Shown one piece after another: positions 27,441-43,379 of a DNA stretch of 64,000 nt; the stretch's first letter is position 1; each line of letters starts with the position of its first letter. The stretch lies in the NCBI GenBank assembly GCA_023053545.1, contig JAKZAN010000069.1, positions 124,001-188,000 on the forward strand, given 5' to 3'. Below the pieces are notes generated by a model, which saw only the letters and a program-made list of their open reading frames with translations, made no database searches and had not been told where the DNA came from. The translations under genes and the position numbers were made by a program. Source of the DNA: Lepidurus packardi (Eukaryota; Arthropoda; Branchiopoda; Notostraca; Triopsidae).

Positions 27441-29603
27441 TACGGACTGAAATAATTCCTTACGGACTGAATTAATTAATTAGATACTTAATTAATTCCT
27501 TACGGACTGAATAAATTCCTTACTGACTGAATAAATTCCTTACGGACTGAATCAATTCCTTACGGACTGAATTAATTCCTTACGGACTGATTTAATTTAT
27601 TACGGACTGAATCAATTCCTTACGGACTGAATTAATTCCTTACGGACTGAATCAATTCCTTACGGACTGAATTAATTCCTTACGTACTTAATTAATTCCT
27701 TACGGACCTAATCAATTCCTTACTGACTGAATAAATTCCTTACGGACTGAATCAATTCCTTACGGACTGAATTAATTCCTTACGTACTTAATTAATTCCT
27801 TACGGACTGAATCAATTCCTTACTGACTGTTTAAATTTCTTATGGATTGAATCAATTCCTTGCGGACTTAATTAATTCCTTACGGAATGAATTATTTCCT
27901 TACGGACTGATTTAATTTATAACGGACTTAATTGATTCATTACGGACTTAATTAGTTCCTTACGGAATGAATTAATTCCTTACTGACTGAATGATTTCTT
28001 TACGGACTGAATCAATTTCTTACGGACTGAATTAATTAATTAGGTACTTAATTAATTCCTTACGGACTGAATCAATTCCTTACTGACTGAATAAATTCCT
28101 TACGGACTGAATCAATTCCTTACGGACTGAATTAATTCCTTACGTACTTAATTAATTCCTTACGGACTGAATCAATTCCTTACTGACTGTTTAAATTTCT
28201 TATGGACTGAATCAATTCCTTGCGGACTTAATTAGTTCCTTACGGAATGAATTAATTCCTTACTGACTGAATGATTTCTTTACGGACTGAATCAATTTCT
28301 TACGGACTGAATTAATTAATTAGGTATTTAATTAATTCCTTACGGACTGAATCAATTCCTTACTGACTGAATAAATTCCTTACGGACTGAATCAATTCCT
28401 TACGGACTGAATTAATTCCTTACGTACTTAATTAATTCCTTACGGACTGTTTAAATTTCTTATGGACTGAATCCATTCCTTACGAACTTAATTCATTCCT
28501 TACGGAATGAATTAATTCCTTACGGAGTGAATTAATTCCTAACGAACTTAATTAATTCCTTACGGACTGAATTAATTCCTTACGGACTGAATTATTTCCT
28601 TACGGACTGAATTAATTCCTTACGGACTGAATTAATTCCTTACGGACTGAATAAATTTATTACGGACTTAATTTATTCATTACGGATTTAATTAGTTCCT
28701 TACGGACTGAATCAATTCCTTACTGATTGAATAAATTCCTTACGGACTGAACCAATTCCTTACGGACTTAATTAATTCCTTACGGAATGAATTAATTCCT
28801 TACGGACTGAATTATTTCCTTACGGACTGAATCAATTCCTTACGGACTGAATTAATTCCTTACTGACTGAATAGATTCCTTATGGACTGAATCAATTCCT
28901 TACGGACTGAATTAATTCCTTACGGAGTGGATTAATTTATTACGGACTTAATTGATTCATTATGGACTTAATTAATTCTTTCCGTACCGAATTAATTCCT
29001 AACGGACTGAATTAATTCCTTACGGACTGATTTAATTTATAACGGACTTAATTGATTCATTACGGACTTAATTAGTTCCTTACGGAATGAATTAATTCCT
29101 TACGGACTGAATGATTTCCTTACGGACTGAATCAATTCCTTACGGACTGAATTAATTCCTTACGTACTTAATTAATTCCTTACGGACTGAATCAATTCCT
29201 TACTGACTGTTTAAATTTCTTATGGACTGAATCCATTCCTTACGAACTTAATTCATTCCTTACGGAATGAATTAATTCCTTACGGACTGAATTAATTCCT
29301 AACGAACTTAATTAATTCCTTACGGACTGAATTAATTCCTTACGGACTGAATTATTTCCTTACGGACTGAATTAAATCCTTACGGACTGAATTAATTCCT
29401 TACGGACTGAATAAATTTATTACGGACTTAATTTATTCATTACGGATTTAATTAGTTCCTTACGGACTGAATCAATTCCTTTCTGATTGAATAAATTCCT
29501 TACGGACTGAACCAATTCCTTACGTACTTAACTAATTCCTTACGGAGTGAATCAATTCCTTACTGACTAAATAAATTTCTTATGGACTAAATCAATTCCT
29601 TAT

Positions 29604-32600
29604 GAACTCCTTGCGCACTGAATTAATTCCTAACGGACTGAATAAATTCCTTACGGACTGAATCAATTCCTTACGAACTTAATTAATTCCTTACGGACTG
29701 AATTAATTTATTACGGACTTAATTGATTCATTACGGATTTAATTAGTTCCTTACGGACTGAATCAATTCCTTACGAACTTAAATAATTCCTTACGGAATG
29801 AATTAATTCCTTACGGACTGAATTAATTCCTTACGGACTGAATTAATTCCTTTCGGACTGAATTAATTCCTAACGGACTGGATTAATTTATTACGGAATT
29901 AATTCATTCATTACGGACTTAATTAATTCCTTACATACTTAATTAATGTATACGGACTGAATCAATTCCTTACGGAATGAATTAATTCCTTACGGACTGA
30001 ATTATTTCCTTACGGACTGAACTAATTACTTACGGACTGAATTAATTCCTTACTGACTGAATAGATTCCTTATGGACTGAATCAATTCCTTACGGACTGA
30101 ATTAATTCCTTACGGACTTAATTAATTCTTTACGTACTGTATCAATTCCTATTGGACTGAATTAATTCCTTACGGAGTGGATTAATTTATTACGGACTTA
30201 ATTGATTCATTATGGACTTAATTAATTCTTTCCGTACTGAATTAATTCCGAACGGACTGAATTAATTTCTTACGGACTGATTTAATTTATAACGGACTTA
30301 ATTGATTCATTACGGACTTAATTAGTTCCTTACGGAATGAATTAATTCCTTACGGACTGAATGATTTCCTTACGGACTGAATCAATTCCTTACGGACTGA
30401 ATGATTTCCTTACGGACTGAATCAATTTCTTACGGACTGAATTAATTAATTACGTACTTAATTAATTCCTTACGGACTGAATCAATTCCTTACTGACTGA
30501 ATAAATTCCTTACGGACTGAATCAATTCCTTACGGACTGAATTAATTCCTTACGTACTTAATTAATCCATTATGAACTGAATCAATTCCTTACGAACTTA
30601 ATTAATTCCTTACTTACTGATTTAATTTATTACGGACTTAATTGATTCATTACGGACTTAATTAGTTCCTTACGGACTGAATGATTTCCTTACGGACTTA
30701 ATTAATTCTTTACGTACTGTATCAATTCCTAGTGGACTGAATTAATTCCTTACGGAGTGGATTAATTTATTACGGACTTAATTGATTCATTACGGACTTA
30801 ATTAGTTCCTTACGGAATGAATTAATTCCTTACGGACTGAATGATTTCCTTACGGACTGAATCAATTCCTTACGGACTGAATGATTTCCTTACGGACTGA
30901 ATCAATTTCTTACGGACTGAATTAATTAATTACGTACTTAATTAATTCCTTACGGACTGAATCAATTCCTTACTGACTGAATAAATTCCTTACGGACTGA
31001 ATCAATTCCTTACGGACTGAATTAATTCCTTACGGACTGATTTAATTTATTACGGACTGAATCAATTCCTTACGGACTGAATTAATTCCTTACGGACTGA
31101 ATCAATTCCTTACGGACTGAATTAATTCCTTACGTACTTAATTAATCCATTATGAACTGAATCAATTCCTTACGAACTTAATTAATTCCTTACTTACTGA
31201 TTTAATTTATTACGGACTTAATTGATTCATTACGGACTTAATTAGTTCCTTACGGACTGAATGATTTCCTTACGGACTTAATTAATTCTTTACGTACTGT
31301 ATCAATTCCTAGTGGACTGAATTAATTCCTTACGGAGTGGATTAATTTATTACGGACTTAATTGATTCATTACGGACTTAATTAGTTCCTTACGGAATGA
31401 ATTAATTCCTTACGGACTGAATGATTTCCTTACGGGCTGAATCAATTCCTTACGGACTGAATGATTTCCTTACGGACTGAATCAATTTCTTACGGACTGA
31501 ATTAATTAATTACGTACTTAATTAATTCCTTACGGACTGAATCAATTCCTTACTGACTGAATAAATTCCTTACGGACTGAATCAATTCCTTACGGACTGA
31601 ATTAATTCCTTACGGACTGATTTAATTTATTACGGACTGAATCAATTCCTTACGGACTGAATTAATTCCTTACGGACTGAATCAATTCCTTACGGACTGA
31701 ATTAATTCCTTACGTACTTAATTAATTCCTTACGGACCTAATCAATTCCTTACTGACTGAATAAATTCCTTACGGACTGAATCAATTCCTTACGGACTGA
31801 ATTAATTCCTTACGTACTTAATTAATTCCTTACGGACTGAATCAATTCCTTACTGACTGTTTAAATTTCTTATGGATTGAATCAATTCCTTGCGGACTTA
31901 ATTAATTCCTTACGGAATGAATTAATTCCTTACGGACTGATTTAATTTATAACGGACTTAATTGATTCATTACGGACTTAATTAGTTCCTTACGGAATGA
32001 ATTAATTCCTTACTGACTGAATGATTTCTTTACGGACTGAATCAATTTCTTACGGACTGAATTAATTAATTAGGTACTTAATTAATTCCTTACGGACTGA
32101 ATCAATTCCTTACTGACTGAATAAATTCCTTACGGACTGAATCAATTCCTTACGGACTGAATTAATTCCTTACGTACTTAATTAATTCCTTACGGACTGA
32201 ATCAATTCCTTACTGACTGTTTAAATTTCTTATGGACTGAATCAATTCCTTGCGGACTTAATTAATTCCTTACGGAATGAATTAATTCCTTACGGACTGA
32301 TTTAATTTATAACGGACTTAATTGATTCATTACGGACTTAATTAGTTCCTTACGGAATGAATTAATTCCTTACTGACTGAATGATTTCTTTACGGACTGA
32401 ATCAATTTCTTACGGACTGAATTAATTAATTAGGTATTTAATTAATTCCTTACGGACTGAATCAATTCCTTACTGACTGAATAAATTCCTTACGGACTGA
32501 ATCAATTCCTTACGGACTGAATTAATTCCTTACGTACTTAATTAATTCCTTACGGACTGTTTAACTTTCTTATGGACTGAATCCATTCCTTACGAACTTA

Positions 32601-35600
32601 ATTCATTCCTTACGGAATGAATTAATTCCTTACGGAGTGAATTAATTCCTAACGAACTTAATTAATTCCTTACGGACTGAATTAATTCCTTACGGACTGA
32701 ATTATTTCCTTACGGACTGAATTAATTCCTTACGGACTGAATTAATTCCTTACGGACTGAATAAATTTATTACGGACTTAATTTATTCATTACGGATTTA
32801 ATTAGTTCCTTACGGACTGAATCAATTCCTTACTGATTGAATAAATTCCTTACGGACTGAACCAATTCCTTACGGACTTAATTAATTCCTTACGGAATGA
32901 ATTAATTCCTTACGGACTGAATTATTTCCTTACGGACTGAATCAATTCCTTACGGACTGAATTAATTCCTTACTGACTGAATAGATTCCTTATGGACTGA
33001 ATCAATTCCTTACGGACTGAATTAATTCCTTACGGAGTGGATTAATTTATTACGGACTTAATTGATTCATTATGGACTTAATTAATTCTTTCCGTACCGA
33101 ATTAATTCCTAACGGACTGAATTAATTCCTTACGGACTGATTTAATTTATAACGGACTTAATTGATTCATTACGGACTTAATTAGTTCCTTACGGAATGA
33201 ATTAATTCCTTACGTACTGAATGATTTCCTTACGGACTGAATCAATTCCTTACGGACTGAATTAATTCCTTACGTACTTAATTAATTCCTTACGGACTGA
33301 ATCAATTCCTTACTGACTGTTTAAATTTCTTATGGACTGAATCCATTCCTTACGAACTTAATTCATTCCTTACGGAATGAATTAATTCCTTACGGACTGA
33401 ATTAATTCCTAACGAACTTAATTAATTCCTTACGGACTGAATTAATTCCTTACGGACTGAATTATTTCCTTACGGACTGAATTAAATCCTTACGGACTGA
33501 ATTAGTTCCTTACGGACTGAATAAATTTATTACGGACTTAATTTATTCATTACGGATTTAATTAGTTCCTTACGGACTGAATCAATTCCTTTCTGATTGA
33601 ATAAATTCCTTACGGACTGAACCAATTCCTTACGTACTTAACTAATTCCTTACGGAGTGAATCAATTCCTTACTGACTAAATAAATTTCTTATGGACTAA
33701 ATCAATTCCTTATGAACTCCTTGCGCACTGAATTAATTCCTAACGGACTGAATAAATTCCTTACGGACTGAATCAATTCCTTACGAACTTAATTAATTCC
33801 TTACGGACTGAATTAATTTATTACGGACTTAATTAATTCCTTACGGACTGAATTAATTCCTTTCGGACTGAATTAATTCCTAACGGACTGGATTAATTTA
33901 TTACGGAATTAATTCATTCATTACGGACTTAATTAATTCCTTACATACTTAATTAATGTATACGGACTGAATCAATTCCTTACGGAATGAATTAATTCCT
34001 TACGGACTGAATTATTTCCTTACGGACTGAACTAATTACTTACGGACTGAATTAATTCCTTACTGACTGAATAGATTCCTTATGGACTGAATCAATTCCT
34101 TACGGACTGAATTAATTCCTTACGGACTTAATTAATTCTTTACGTACTGTATCAATTCCTAGTGGACTGAATTAATTCCTTACGGAGTGGATTAATTTAT
34201 TACGGACTTAATTGATTCATTATGGACTTAATTAATTCTTTCCGTACTGAATTAATTCCGAACGGACTGAATTAATTCCTTACGGACTGATTTAATTTAT
34301 AACGGACTTAATTGATTCATTACGGACTTAATTAGTTCCTTACGGAATGAATTAATTCCTTACGGACTGAATGATTTCCTTACGGACTGAATCAATTCCT
34401 TACGGACTGAATGATTTCCTTACGGACTGAATCAATTTCTTACGGACTGAATTAATTAATTACGTACTTAATTAATTCCTTACGGACTGAATCAATTCCT
34501 TACTGACTGAATAAATTCCTTACGGACTGAATCAATTCCTTACGGACTGAATTAATTCCTTACGGACTGAATTAATTCCTTACGGACTCAATTAATTCCT
34601 TTCGGACTGAATTAATTCCTAACGGACTGGATTAATTTATTACGGAATTAATTCATTCATTACGGACTTAATTAATTCCTTACGGACGGAACTAATTCCT
34701 TACGGACTGAATTAATTCATTACGGACTAAATTAAATCCTTACCGACTGAATTAATTCCTTACGGACTGAACTAATTCCTTACGGACTGAATTAATTCCT
34801 TACGGAATGAATTAAATCATTACGGACTTAATTAAATCCTTACGGACTTAATTAAATCCTTACCGACTTACTTAATTCCTTACGGACTGAATTAATTCCT
34901 TACGGAATGAATTAATTCATTACGGACTTAATTAAATCCTTACCGACTTAATTAATTCATTACGTACTGAATTAATTCCTTACGGACTGAATTAATTCCA
35001 TACGGACTGAATTAATTTCTTACGGACTGGATTAATTCATTACGGACTTAATTAATCCATTACGGACTTAATTAATTCATTACGGACTGAATTAATTCCT
35101 TACGGACTGAATTAATTCCTTATGGAATGAATTAATTCCTTACGAACTTAATTAATTCCTTACGGATTTAATTAATTCCTTACGGACTGAATTAATTCCT
35201 TACTGACTGAATAGATTCCTTATGGACTGAATCAATTCCTTACGGACTGAATTAATTCCTTACGGAGTGGATTAATTTATTACGGACTTAATTGATTCAT
35301 TACGGACTTAATTAATTCCTTACGGAATGAATTAATTCCTTACGGACTGAATGATTTCCTTACGGACTGAATCAATTCCTTACGGACTGAATGATTTCCT
35401 TACGGACTGAATCAATTCCTTACGGACTGAATTAATTCCTTACATACTTAATTAATTCCTTACGGACTGAATCAATTCTTTACTGACTGTTTAAATTTCT
35501 TATGGACTGAGTCCATTCCTTACGAACTTAATTCATTCCTTGCGGACTGAATTAATTCCTAACGAACTTAATTAATTCCTTACGGACTGAATTAATTCCT

Positions 35601-38600
35601 TACGGACTGAATTATTTCCTTACGGACTGAATTAATTCCTTACGGACTGAATTAATTCCTTACGGACTGAATAAATTTATTACGGACTTAATTTATTCAT
35701 TACGGATTTAATTAGTTCCTTACGGACTGAATCAATTCCTTACTGATTGAATAAATTCCTTACGGACTGAACCAATTCCTTACGTACTTAACTAATTCCT
35801 TACGGAGTGAATCAATTCCTTACTGACTAAATAAATTTCTTATGGACTAAATCAATTCCTTATGAACTCCTTGCGGACTGAATTAATTCCTAACGGACTG
35901 AATAAATTCCTTACGGACTGAATCAATTCCTTACGAACTTAATTAATTCCTTACGGACTGAATTAATTTATTACGGACTTAATTGATTCATTACGGATTT
36001 AATTAGTTCCTTACGGACTGAATCAATTCCTTACGAACTTAATTAATTCCTTACGGAATGAATTAATTCCTTACGGACTGAATTAATTCCTTACGGACTG
36101 AATTAATTCCTTTCGGACTGAATTAATTCCTAACGGACTGGATTAATTTATTACGGAATTAATTCATTCATTACGGACTTAATTAATTCCTTACATACTT
36201 AATTAATGTATACGGACTGAATCAATTCCTTACGGAATGAATTAATTCCTTACGGACTGAATTATTTCCTTACGGACTGAACTAATTACTTACGGACTGA
36301 ATTAATTCCTTACTGACTGAATAGATTCCTTATGGACTGAATCAATTCCTTACGGACTGAATTAATTCCTTACGGACTTAATTAATTCTTTACGTACTGT
36401 ATCAATTCCTAGTGGACTGAATTAATTCCTTGCGGAGTGGATTAATTTATTACGGACTTAATTGATTCATTATGGACTTAATTAATTCTTTCCGTACTGA
36501 ATTAATTCCTAACGGACTGAATTAATTCCTTACGGACTGATTTAATTTATAACGGACTTAATTGATTCATTACGGACTTAATTAGTTCCTTACGGAATGA
36601 ATTAATTCCTTACGGACTGAATGATTTCCTTACGGACTGAATCAATTCCTTACGGACTGAATGATTTCCTTACGGACTGAATCAATTTCTTACTGACTGA
36701 ATTAATTAATTACGTACTTAATTAATCCATTATGGACTGAATCAATTCCTTACGAACTGAATCAATTCCTTACGAACTTAATTAATTGCTTACGGACTGA
36801 TTTAATTTATTACGGACTTAATTGATTCATTACGGACTTAATTAGTTCCTTACGGACTGAATGATTTCCTTACGGACTGAATTAATTCCTTACGGAGTGG
36901 ATTAATTTATTACGGACTTAATTGATTCATTATGGACTTAATTAATTCTTTCCGTACCGAATTAATTCCTAACGGACTGAATTAATTCCTTACGGACTGA
37001 TTTAATTTATAACGGACTTAATTGATTCATTACGGACTTAATTAGTTCCTTACGGAATGAATTAATTCCTTACGGACTGAATGATTTCCTTACGGACTGA
37101 ATCAATTCCTTACGGACTGAATTAATTCCTTACGTACTTAATTAATTCCTTACGGACTGAATCAATTCCTTACTGACTGTTTAAATTTCTTATGGACTGA
37201 ATCCATTCCTTACGAACTTAATTCATTCCTTACGGAATGAATTAATTCCTTACGGACTGAATTAATTCCTAACGAACTTAATTAATTCCTTACGGACTGA
37301 ATTAATTCCTTACGGACTGAATTATTTCCTTACGGACTGAATTAAATCCTTACGGACTGAATTAATTCCTTACGGACTGAATAAATTTATTACGGACTTA
37401 ATTTATTCATTACGGATTTAATTAGTTCCTTACGGACTGAATCAATTCCTTTCTGATTGAATAAATTCCTTACGGACTGAACCAATTCCTTACGTACTTA
37501 ACTAATTCCTTACGGAGTGAATCAATTCCTTACTGACTAAATAAATTTCTTATGGACTAAATCAATTCCTTATGAACTCCTTGCGCACTGAATTAATTCC
37601 TAACGGACTGAATAAATTCCTTACGGACTGAATCAATTCCTTACGAACTTAATTAATTCCTTACGGACTGAATTAATTTATTACGGACTTAATTAATTCC
37701 TTACGGACTGAATTAATTCCTTTCGGACTGAATTAATTCCTAACGGACTGGATTAATTTATTACGGAATTAATTCATTCATTACGGACTTAATTAATTCC
37801 TTACATACTTAATTAATGTATACGGACTGAATCAATTCCTTACGGAATGAATTAATTCCTTACGGACTGAATTATTTCCTTACGGACTGAACTAATTACT
37901 TACGGACTGAATTAATTCCTTACTGACTGAATAGATTCCTTATGGACTGAATCAATTCCTTACGGACTGAATTAATTCCTTACGGACTTAATTAATTCTT
38001 TACGTACTGTATCAATTCCTAGTGGACTGAATTAATTCCTTACGGAGTGGATTAATTTATTACGGACTTAATTGATTCATTATGGACTTAATTAATTCTT
38101 TCCGTACTGAATTAATTCCGAACGGACTGAATTAATTCCTTACGGACTGATTTAATTTATAACGGACTTAATTGATTCATTACGGACTTAATTAGTTCCT
38201 TACGGAATGAATTAATTCCTTACGGACTGAATGATTTCCTTACGGACTGAATCAATTCCTTACGGACTGAATGATTTCCTTACGGACTGAATCAATTTCT
38301 TACGGACTGAATTAATTAATTACGTACTTAATTAATTCCTTACGGACTGAATCAATTCCTTACTGACTGAATAAATTCCTTACGGACTGAATCAATTCCT
38401 TACGGACTGAATTAATTCCTTACGGACTGAATTAATTCCTTACGGACTCAATTAATTCCTTTCGGACTGAATTAATTCCTAACGGACTGGATTAATTTAT
38501 TACGGAATTAATTCATTCATTACGGACTTAATTAATTCCTTACGGACGGAACTAATTCCTTACGGACTGAATTAATTCATTACGGACTAAATTAAATCCT

Positions 38601-41400
38601 TACCGACTTAATTAATTCCTTACAGACTGAATTAATTCCTTACGGACTGAACTAATTCCTTACGGACTGAATTAATTCCTTACGGAATGAATTAAATCAT
38701 TACGGACTTAATTAAATCCTTACCGACTTACTTAATTCCTTACGGACTGAATTAATTCCTTACGGAATGAATTAATTCATTACGGACTTAATTAAATCCT
38801 TACCGACTTAATTAATTCATTACGTACTGAATTAATTCCTTACGGACTGAATTAATTCCATACGGACTGAATTAATTTCTTACGGACTGGATTAATTCAT
38901 TACGGACTTAATTAATCCATTACGGACTTAATTAATTCATTACGGACTGAATTAATTCCTTACGGACTGAATTAATTCCTTATGGAATGAATTAATTCCT
39001 TACGAACTTAATTAATTTCTTACGGATTTAATTAATTCCTTACGGACTGAATTAATTCCTTACTGACTGAATAGATTCCTTATGGACTGAATCAATTCCT
39101 TACGGACTGAATTAATTCCTTACGGAGTGGATTAATTTATTACGGACTTAATTGATTCATTATGGACTTAATTAATTCTTTCCGTACTGAATTAATTCCT
39201 AACGGACTGAATTAATTCCTTACGGACTGATTTAATTTATAACGGACTTAATTGATTCATTACGGACTTAATTAATTCCTTACGGAATGAATTAATTCCT
39301 TACGGACTGAATGATTTCCTTACGGACTGAATCAATTCCTTACGGACTGAATGATTTCCTTACGGACTGAATCAATTCCTTACGGACTGAATTAATTCCT
39401 TACGTACTTAATTAATTCCTTACGGACTGAATCAATTCTTTACTGACTGTTTAAATTTCTTATGGACTGAATCCATTCCTTACGAACTTAATTCATTCCT
39501 TGCGGACTGAATTAATTCCTAACGAACTTAATTAATTCCTTACGGACTGAATTAATTCCTTACGGACTGAATTATTTCCTTACGGACTGAATTAATTCCT
39601 TACGGACGGAATTAATTCCTTACGGACTGAATAAATTTATTACGGACTTAATTTATTCATTACGGATTTAATTAGTTCCTTACGGACTGAATCAATTCCT
39701 TACTGATTGAATAAATTCCTTACGGACTGAACCAATTCCTTACGTACTTAACTAATTCCTTACGGAGTGAATCAATTCCTTACTGACTAAATAAATTTCT
39801 TATGGACTAAATCAATTCCTTATGAACTCCTTGCGGACTGAATTAATTCCTAACGGACTGAATAAATTCCTTACGGACTGAATCAATTCCTTACGAACTT
39901 AATTAATTCCTTACGGACTGAATTAATTTATTACGGACTTAATTGATTCATTACGGATTTAATTAGTTCCTTACGGACTGAATCAATTCCTTACGAACTT
40001 AATTAATTCCTTACGGAATGAATTAATTCCTTACGGACTGAATTAATTCCTTACGGACTGAATTAATTCCTTTCGGACTGAATTAATTCCTAACGGACTG
40101 GATTAATTTATTACGGAATTAATTCATTCATTACGGACTTAATTAATTCCTTACATACTTAATTAATGTATACGGACTGAATCAATTCCTTACGGAATGA
40201 ATTAATTCCTTACGGACTGAATTATTTCCTTACGGACTGAACTAATTACTTACGGACTGAATTAATTCCTTACTGACTGAATAGATTCCTTATGGACTGA
40301 ATCAATTCCTTACGGACTGAATTAATTCCTTACGGACTTAATTAATTCTTTACGTACTGTATCAATTCCTAGTGGACTGAATTAATTCCTTGCGGAGTGG
40401 ATTAATTTATTACGGACTTAATTGATTCATTATGGACTTAATTAATTCTTTCCGTACTGAATTAATTCCTAACGGACTGAATTAATTCCTTACGGACTGA
40501 TTTAATTTATAACGGACTTAATTGATTCATTACGGACTTAATTAGTTCCTTACGGAATGAATTAATTCCTTACGGACTGAATGATTTCCTTACGGACTGA
40601 ATCAATTCCTTACGGACTGAATGATTTCCTTACGGACTGAATCAATTTCTTACGGACTGAATTAATTAATTACGTACTTAATTAATCCATTATGGACTGA
40701 ATCAATTCCTTACGAACTGAATCAATTCCTTACGAACTTAATTAATTGCTTACGGACTGATTTAATTTATTACGGACTTAATTGATTCATTACGGACTTA
40801 ATTAGTTCCTTACGGACTGAATGATTTCCTTACGGACTAAAATAATTCCTTCCGGACTGAATTAATTAATTAGTTACTTAATTAATTCCTTACGGACTGA
40901 ATCAATTCCTTACTGACTGAATAAATTCCTTACGGACTGAATCAATTCCTTACGAACTTAATTAATTCCTTACGGACTGAATTAATTCCTTACGGACTGA
41001 TTTAATTTATTACGGACTTAATTGATTCATTACGGACTTAATTAGTTCCTTACGGACTAAATCAATTCCTTACTGATTGAATAAATACCTTACGGACTGA
41101 ATTAATTTATTACGGACTTAATTAATTCCTTACGGACTGAATTAATTCCTTACGGACTGAATCAATTCCTTACGGACTGAATTAATTCCTTACGGACTGA
41201 ATCAATTCCTTACGGACTGAATTAATTCCTTAAGTACTTAATTAATTCCTTACGGACCTAATCAATTCCTTACTGACTGAATAAATTCCTTACGGACTGA
41301 ATCAATTCATTACGGACTGAATTAATTCCTTACGTACTTAATGAATTCCTTACGGACTGAATCAATTCCTTACTGACTGTTTAAATTTCTTATGGACTGA
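29604..41400. repeat. Higher-order repeats of about 3.9-4.1 kb in satellite type 2
   Basis: A unique half-monomer slip, GAACTCCTTGCG, occurs at 25922, 29604, 33714, 35864, 37574 and 39824. The variant with GCGC (29604, 33714, 37574) repeats at 4110 and 3860 bp; the variant with GCGG repeats at 3960 bp (35864 to 39824). A second slip, AATTAATGTATACGG, follows each by 240-390 bp. From 33714 the unit is two-part (about 2.15 kb plus 1.71 kb) and is present twice. The rare run ACGGACGGAACTAATT occurs at about 34684 and 38544, again 3860 apart. Confidence 0.85.
31861..32580. repeat. 360-bp direct duplication within satellite type 2
   Basis: 31861-32220 and 32221-32580 carry the same 18 monomer variants (starting TTAAATTTCTTATGGA) with only a few base differences, such as TAGGTACTT against TAGGTATTT. 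Confidence 0.8.
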
Positions 41401-43149
41401 ATCCATTCCTTACGAACTTAATTCATTCCTTACGTAATGAATTAATTCTTTACGGACTGAATTAATTCCTTACGTACTGATTTAATTCATTACGGACTTA
41501 ATTGATTCATTACGGACTTAATTAGTTCCTTACGGACTGAATCAATTCCTTACGGACTTAATTAATTCCTTACGGACTGAATTAATTCCTTACGGACTGA
41601 ATCAATTCCTTACGGACTGAATTAATCCCTTACGGACTGAATCAATTCCTTACGGACTGAATTAATGCCTTACGTACTTAATTAATCCATTATGGACTGA
41701 ATCAATTCCTTACGAACTTAATTAATTCCTTACGGAATGAATTAATTCCTTACGGAATGAATTAATTCCTTACGGACTGAATTAATTCCTTACGGACTGA
41801 TTTATTTTATAACGGACTTAATTGATTCATTCCGGACTTAATTAGTTCCTTACGGACTGAATCAATTCCTTACTGATTGAATAAATTCCTTACGTACTGA
41901 ATCAATTCCTTACGGACTTAATTAATTCCTTACGGAATGAATTAATTCCTTACGGACTGAATTATTTCCTTACGGACTGAATTAATTAATTACGGACTGA
42001 ATCAATTCCTTACGGATTGAATTAATTCCTTACGTACTTAATTAATTCCTTACGGACCTAATCAATTCCTTACTGACTGAATAAATTCCTTACGGACTGA
42101 ATCAATTCCTTACGGACTGAATTAATTCCTTACGGAATGAATTAATTCCTTACGGACTGAATTATTTCCTTACGGACTGAATTATTTCCTTACGGACTGA
42201 ATTAATTCCTTACGGACTGAATCAATTCCTTACGGACTGAATTAATTCCTTACGTACCTAATTAATTCCTTACGGACTGAATCAATTCCTTACTGACTGA
42301 ATAAATTTATTATGGACTGAATCAATTCCTTACGAACTTAATTCATTCCTTACGGAATGAATTAATTCCTTACGGACTGAATTAATTTCTAACGGACTAA
42401 ATAAATTCCTTACGGACTGAATCAATTCCTTACGAACTTAATTAATTCCTTACGGGATAAATTAATTCCTTAGGGATTGAATTATTTCCTTACGGACTGA
42501 ATTAATTCCTTACGGACTGAACTAATTCCTTAAGGACTGAATTAATTACTTACGGACTTAATTAATTCCTTACGGACTGAATTAATTCTTTACGTACTGA
42601 ATAAATTCCTAACGGACTGAATTAATTCTTTACGGACTGGATTAATTTATTACGGACTTAATTCATTCATTACGGACTTAAATAATTCCTTACGTACTAA
42701 AATTAATTCCTTACGGACTGATTCAATTCCATACTGACTGAATAAATTCCTTACGGACTGAATCAATTCCTTACGAACTTAATTAATTAATTACGGAATG
42801 AATTAATTCCTTACGGACTGAATTACTTTCTTACGGACTGAATTAATTCCTTACGGACTGAATTAATTCCTTACAGACTGAATCAATTCCTTGCGGACTT
42901 AATTAATTCCTTACGGAATGAATTAATTCCTTACGGACTGAATTATTTCCTTACGGACTGAACTAATTACTTACGGACTTAATTAATTCCTTACTGACTG
43001 AATAGATTCCTTATGGACTGAATCAATTCCTTACGGACTGAATTAATTCCTTACGGACTTAATTAATTCTTTACGTACTGTATCAATTCCTAGCGGACTG
43101 AATTAATTCCTTACGGAGTGGATTAATTTATTACGGACTTAATTGATTC

Positions 43150-43347
43150 TGTTGTAAATATTTGATCGAAAACACTCTTTCTGTGAAACGATAACACAAC
43201 TGTATTGTTGGAAGTATTGAGGAAGACTGCCCAGGTTACAACGGAAGGTAGAAAGGGAAAAAACAGAAAAGGAAACAAAGGGGTAAGCTGACAGAAACAA
43301 AAGAGAACAAGGAAGTGTTGTGTCCAAATTTCGGACTCAACACAACA
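43150..43347 (-). repeat. Copia 3' LTR (left on plus strand)
   Basis: 198 bp; differs from the other LTR at GGGGTAAGC/GGGGAAAGC and TTTCGGAC/TTTAGGAC. Confidence 0.93.
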
Positions 43348-43356
43348 CCCCCCCTC
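43348..43356 (-). promoter_or_regulatory. Copia polypurine tract
   Basis: Minus strand reads CGAGGGGGGG (43348-43357) immediately before the 3' LTR, the plus-strand DNA primer position. Confidence 0.8.
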
Positions 43357-43379
43357 GAAATTTAGGTCACTTCACTTGC

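Larger units (their letters stand above)
24466..43149. repeat. Satellite type 2, 18.7-kb array with higher-order structure
   Basis: About 930 monomers of 20 bp, consensus ACGGACTG or ACGGACTT followed by AATTAATTCCTT. Monomers vary at a few positions (AATCAATT, AATGATTT, AATTTATT, AACGG, TATGG), and the order of variants repeats over long distances, giving higher-order repeats. There is no ORF of note on either strand. Length is nearly always exactly 20, so monomers stay in register for kilobases; rare half-monomer slips mark repeat copies. Nothing in the array looks like a gene or promoter. Function (centromeric, heterochromatic or none) cannot be told from sequence. Confidence 0.97.

Noticed and set aside
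24291..43149. Regularly spaced short repeats that could suggest a CRISPR array
   Set aside because: There are no unique spacers: every 20 bp is the same monomer with scattered variants. This is animal DNA with introns and LTR elements, so it is a satellite.
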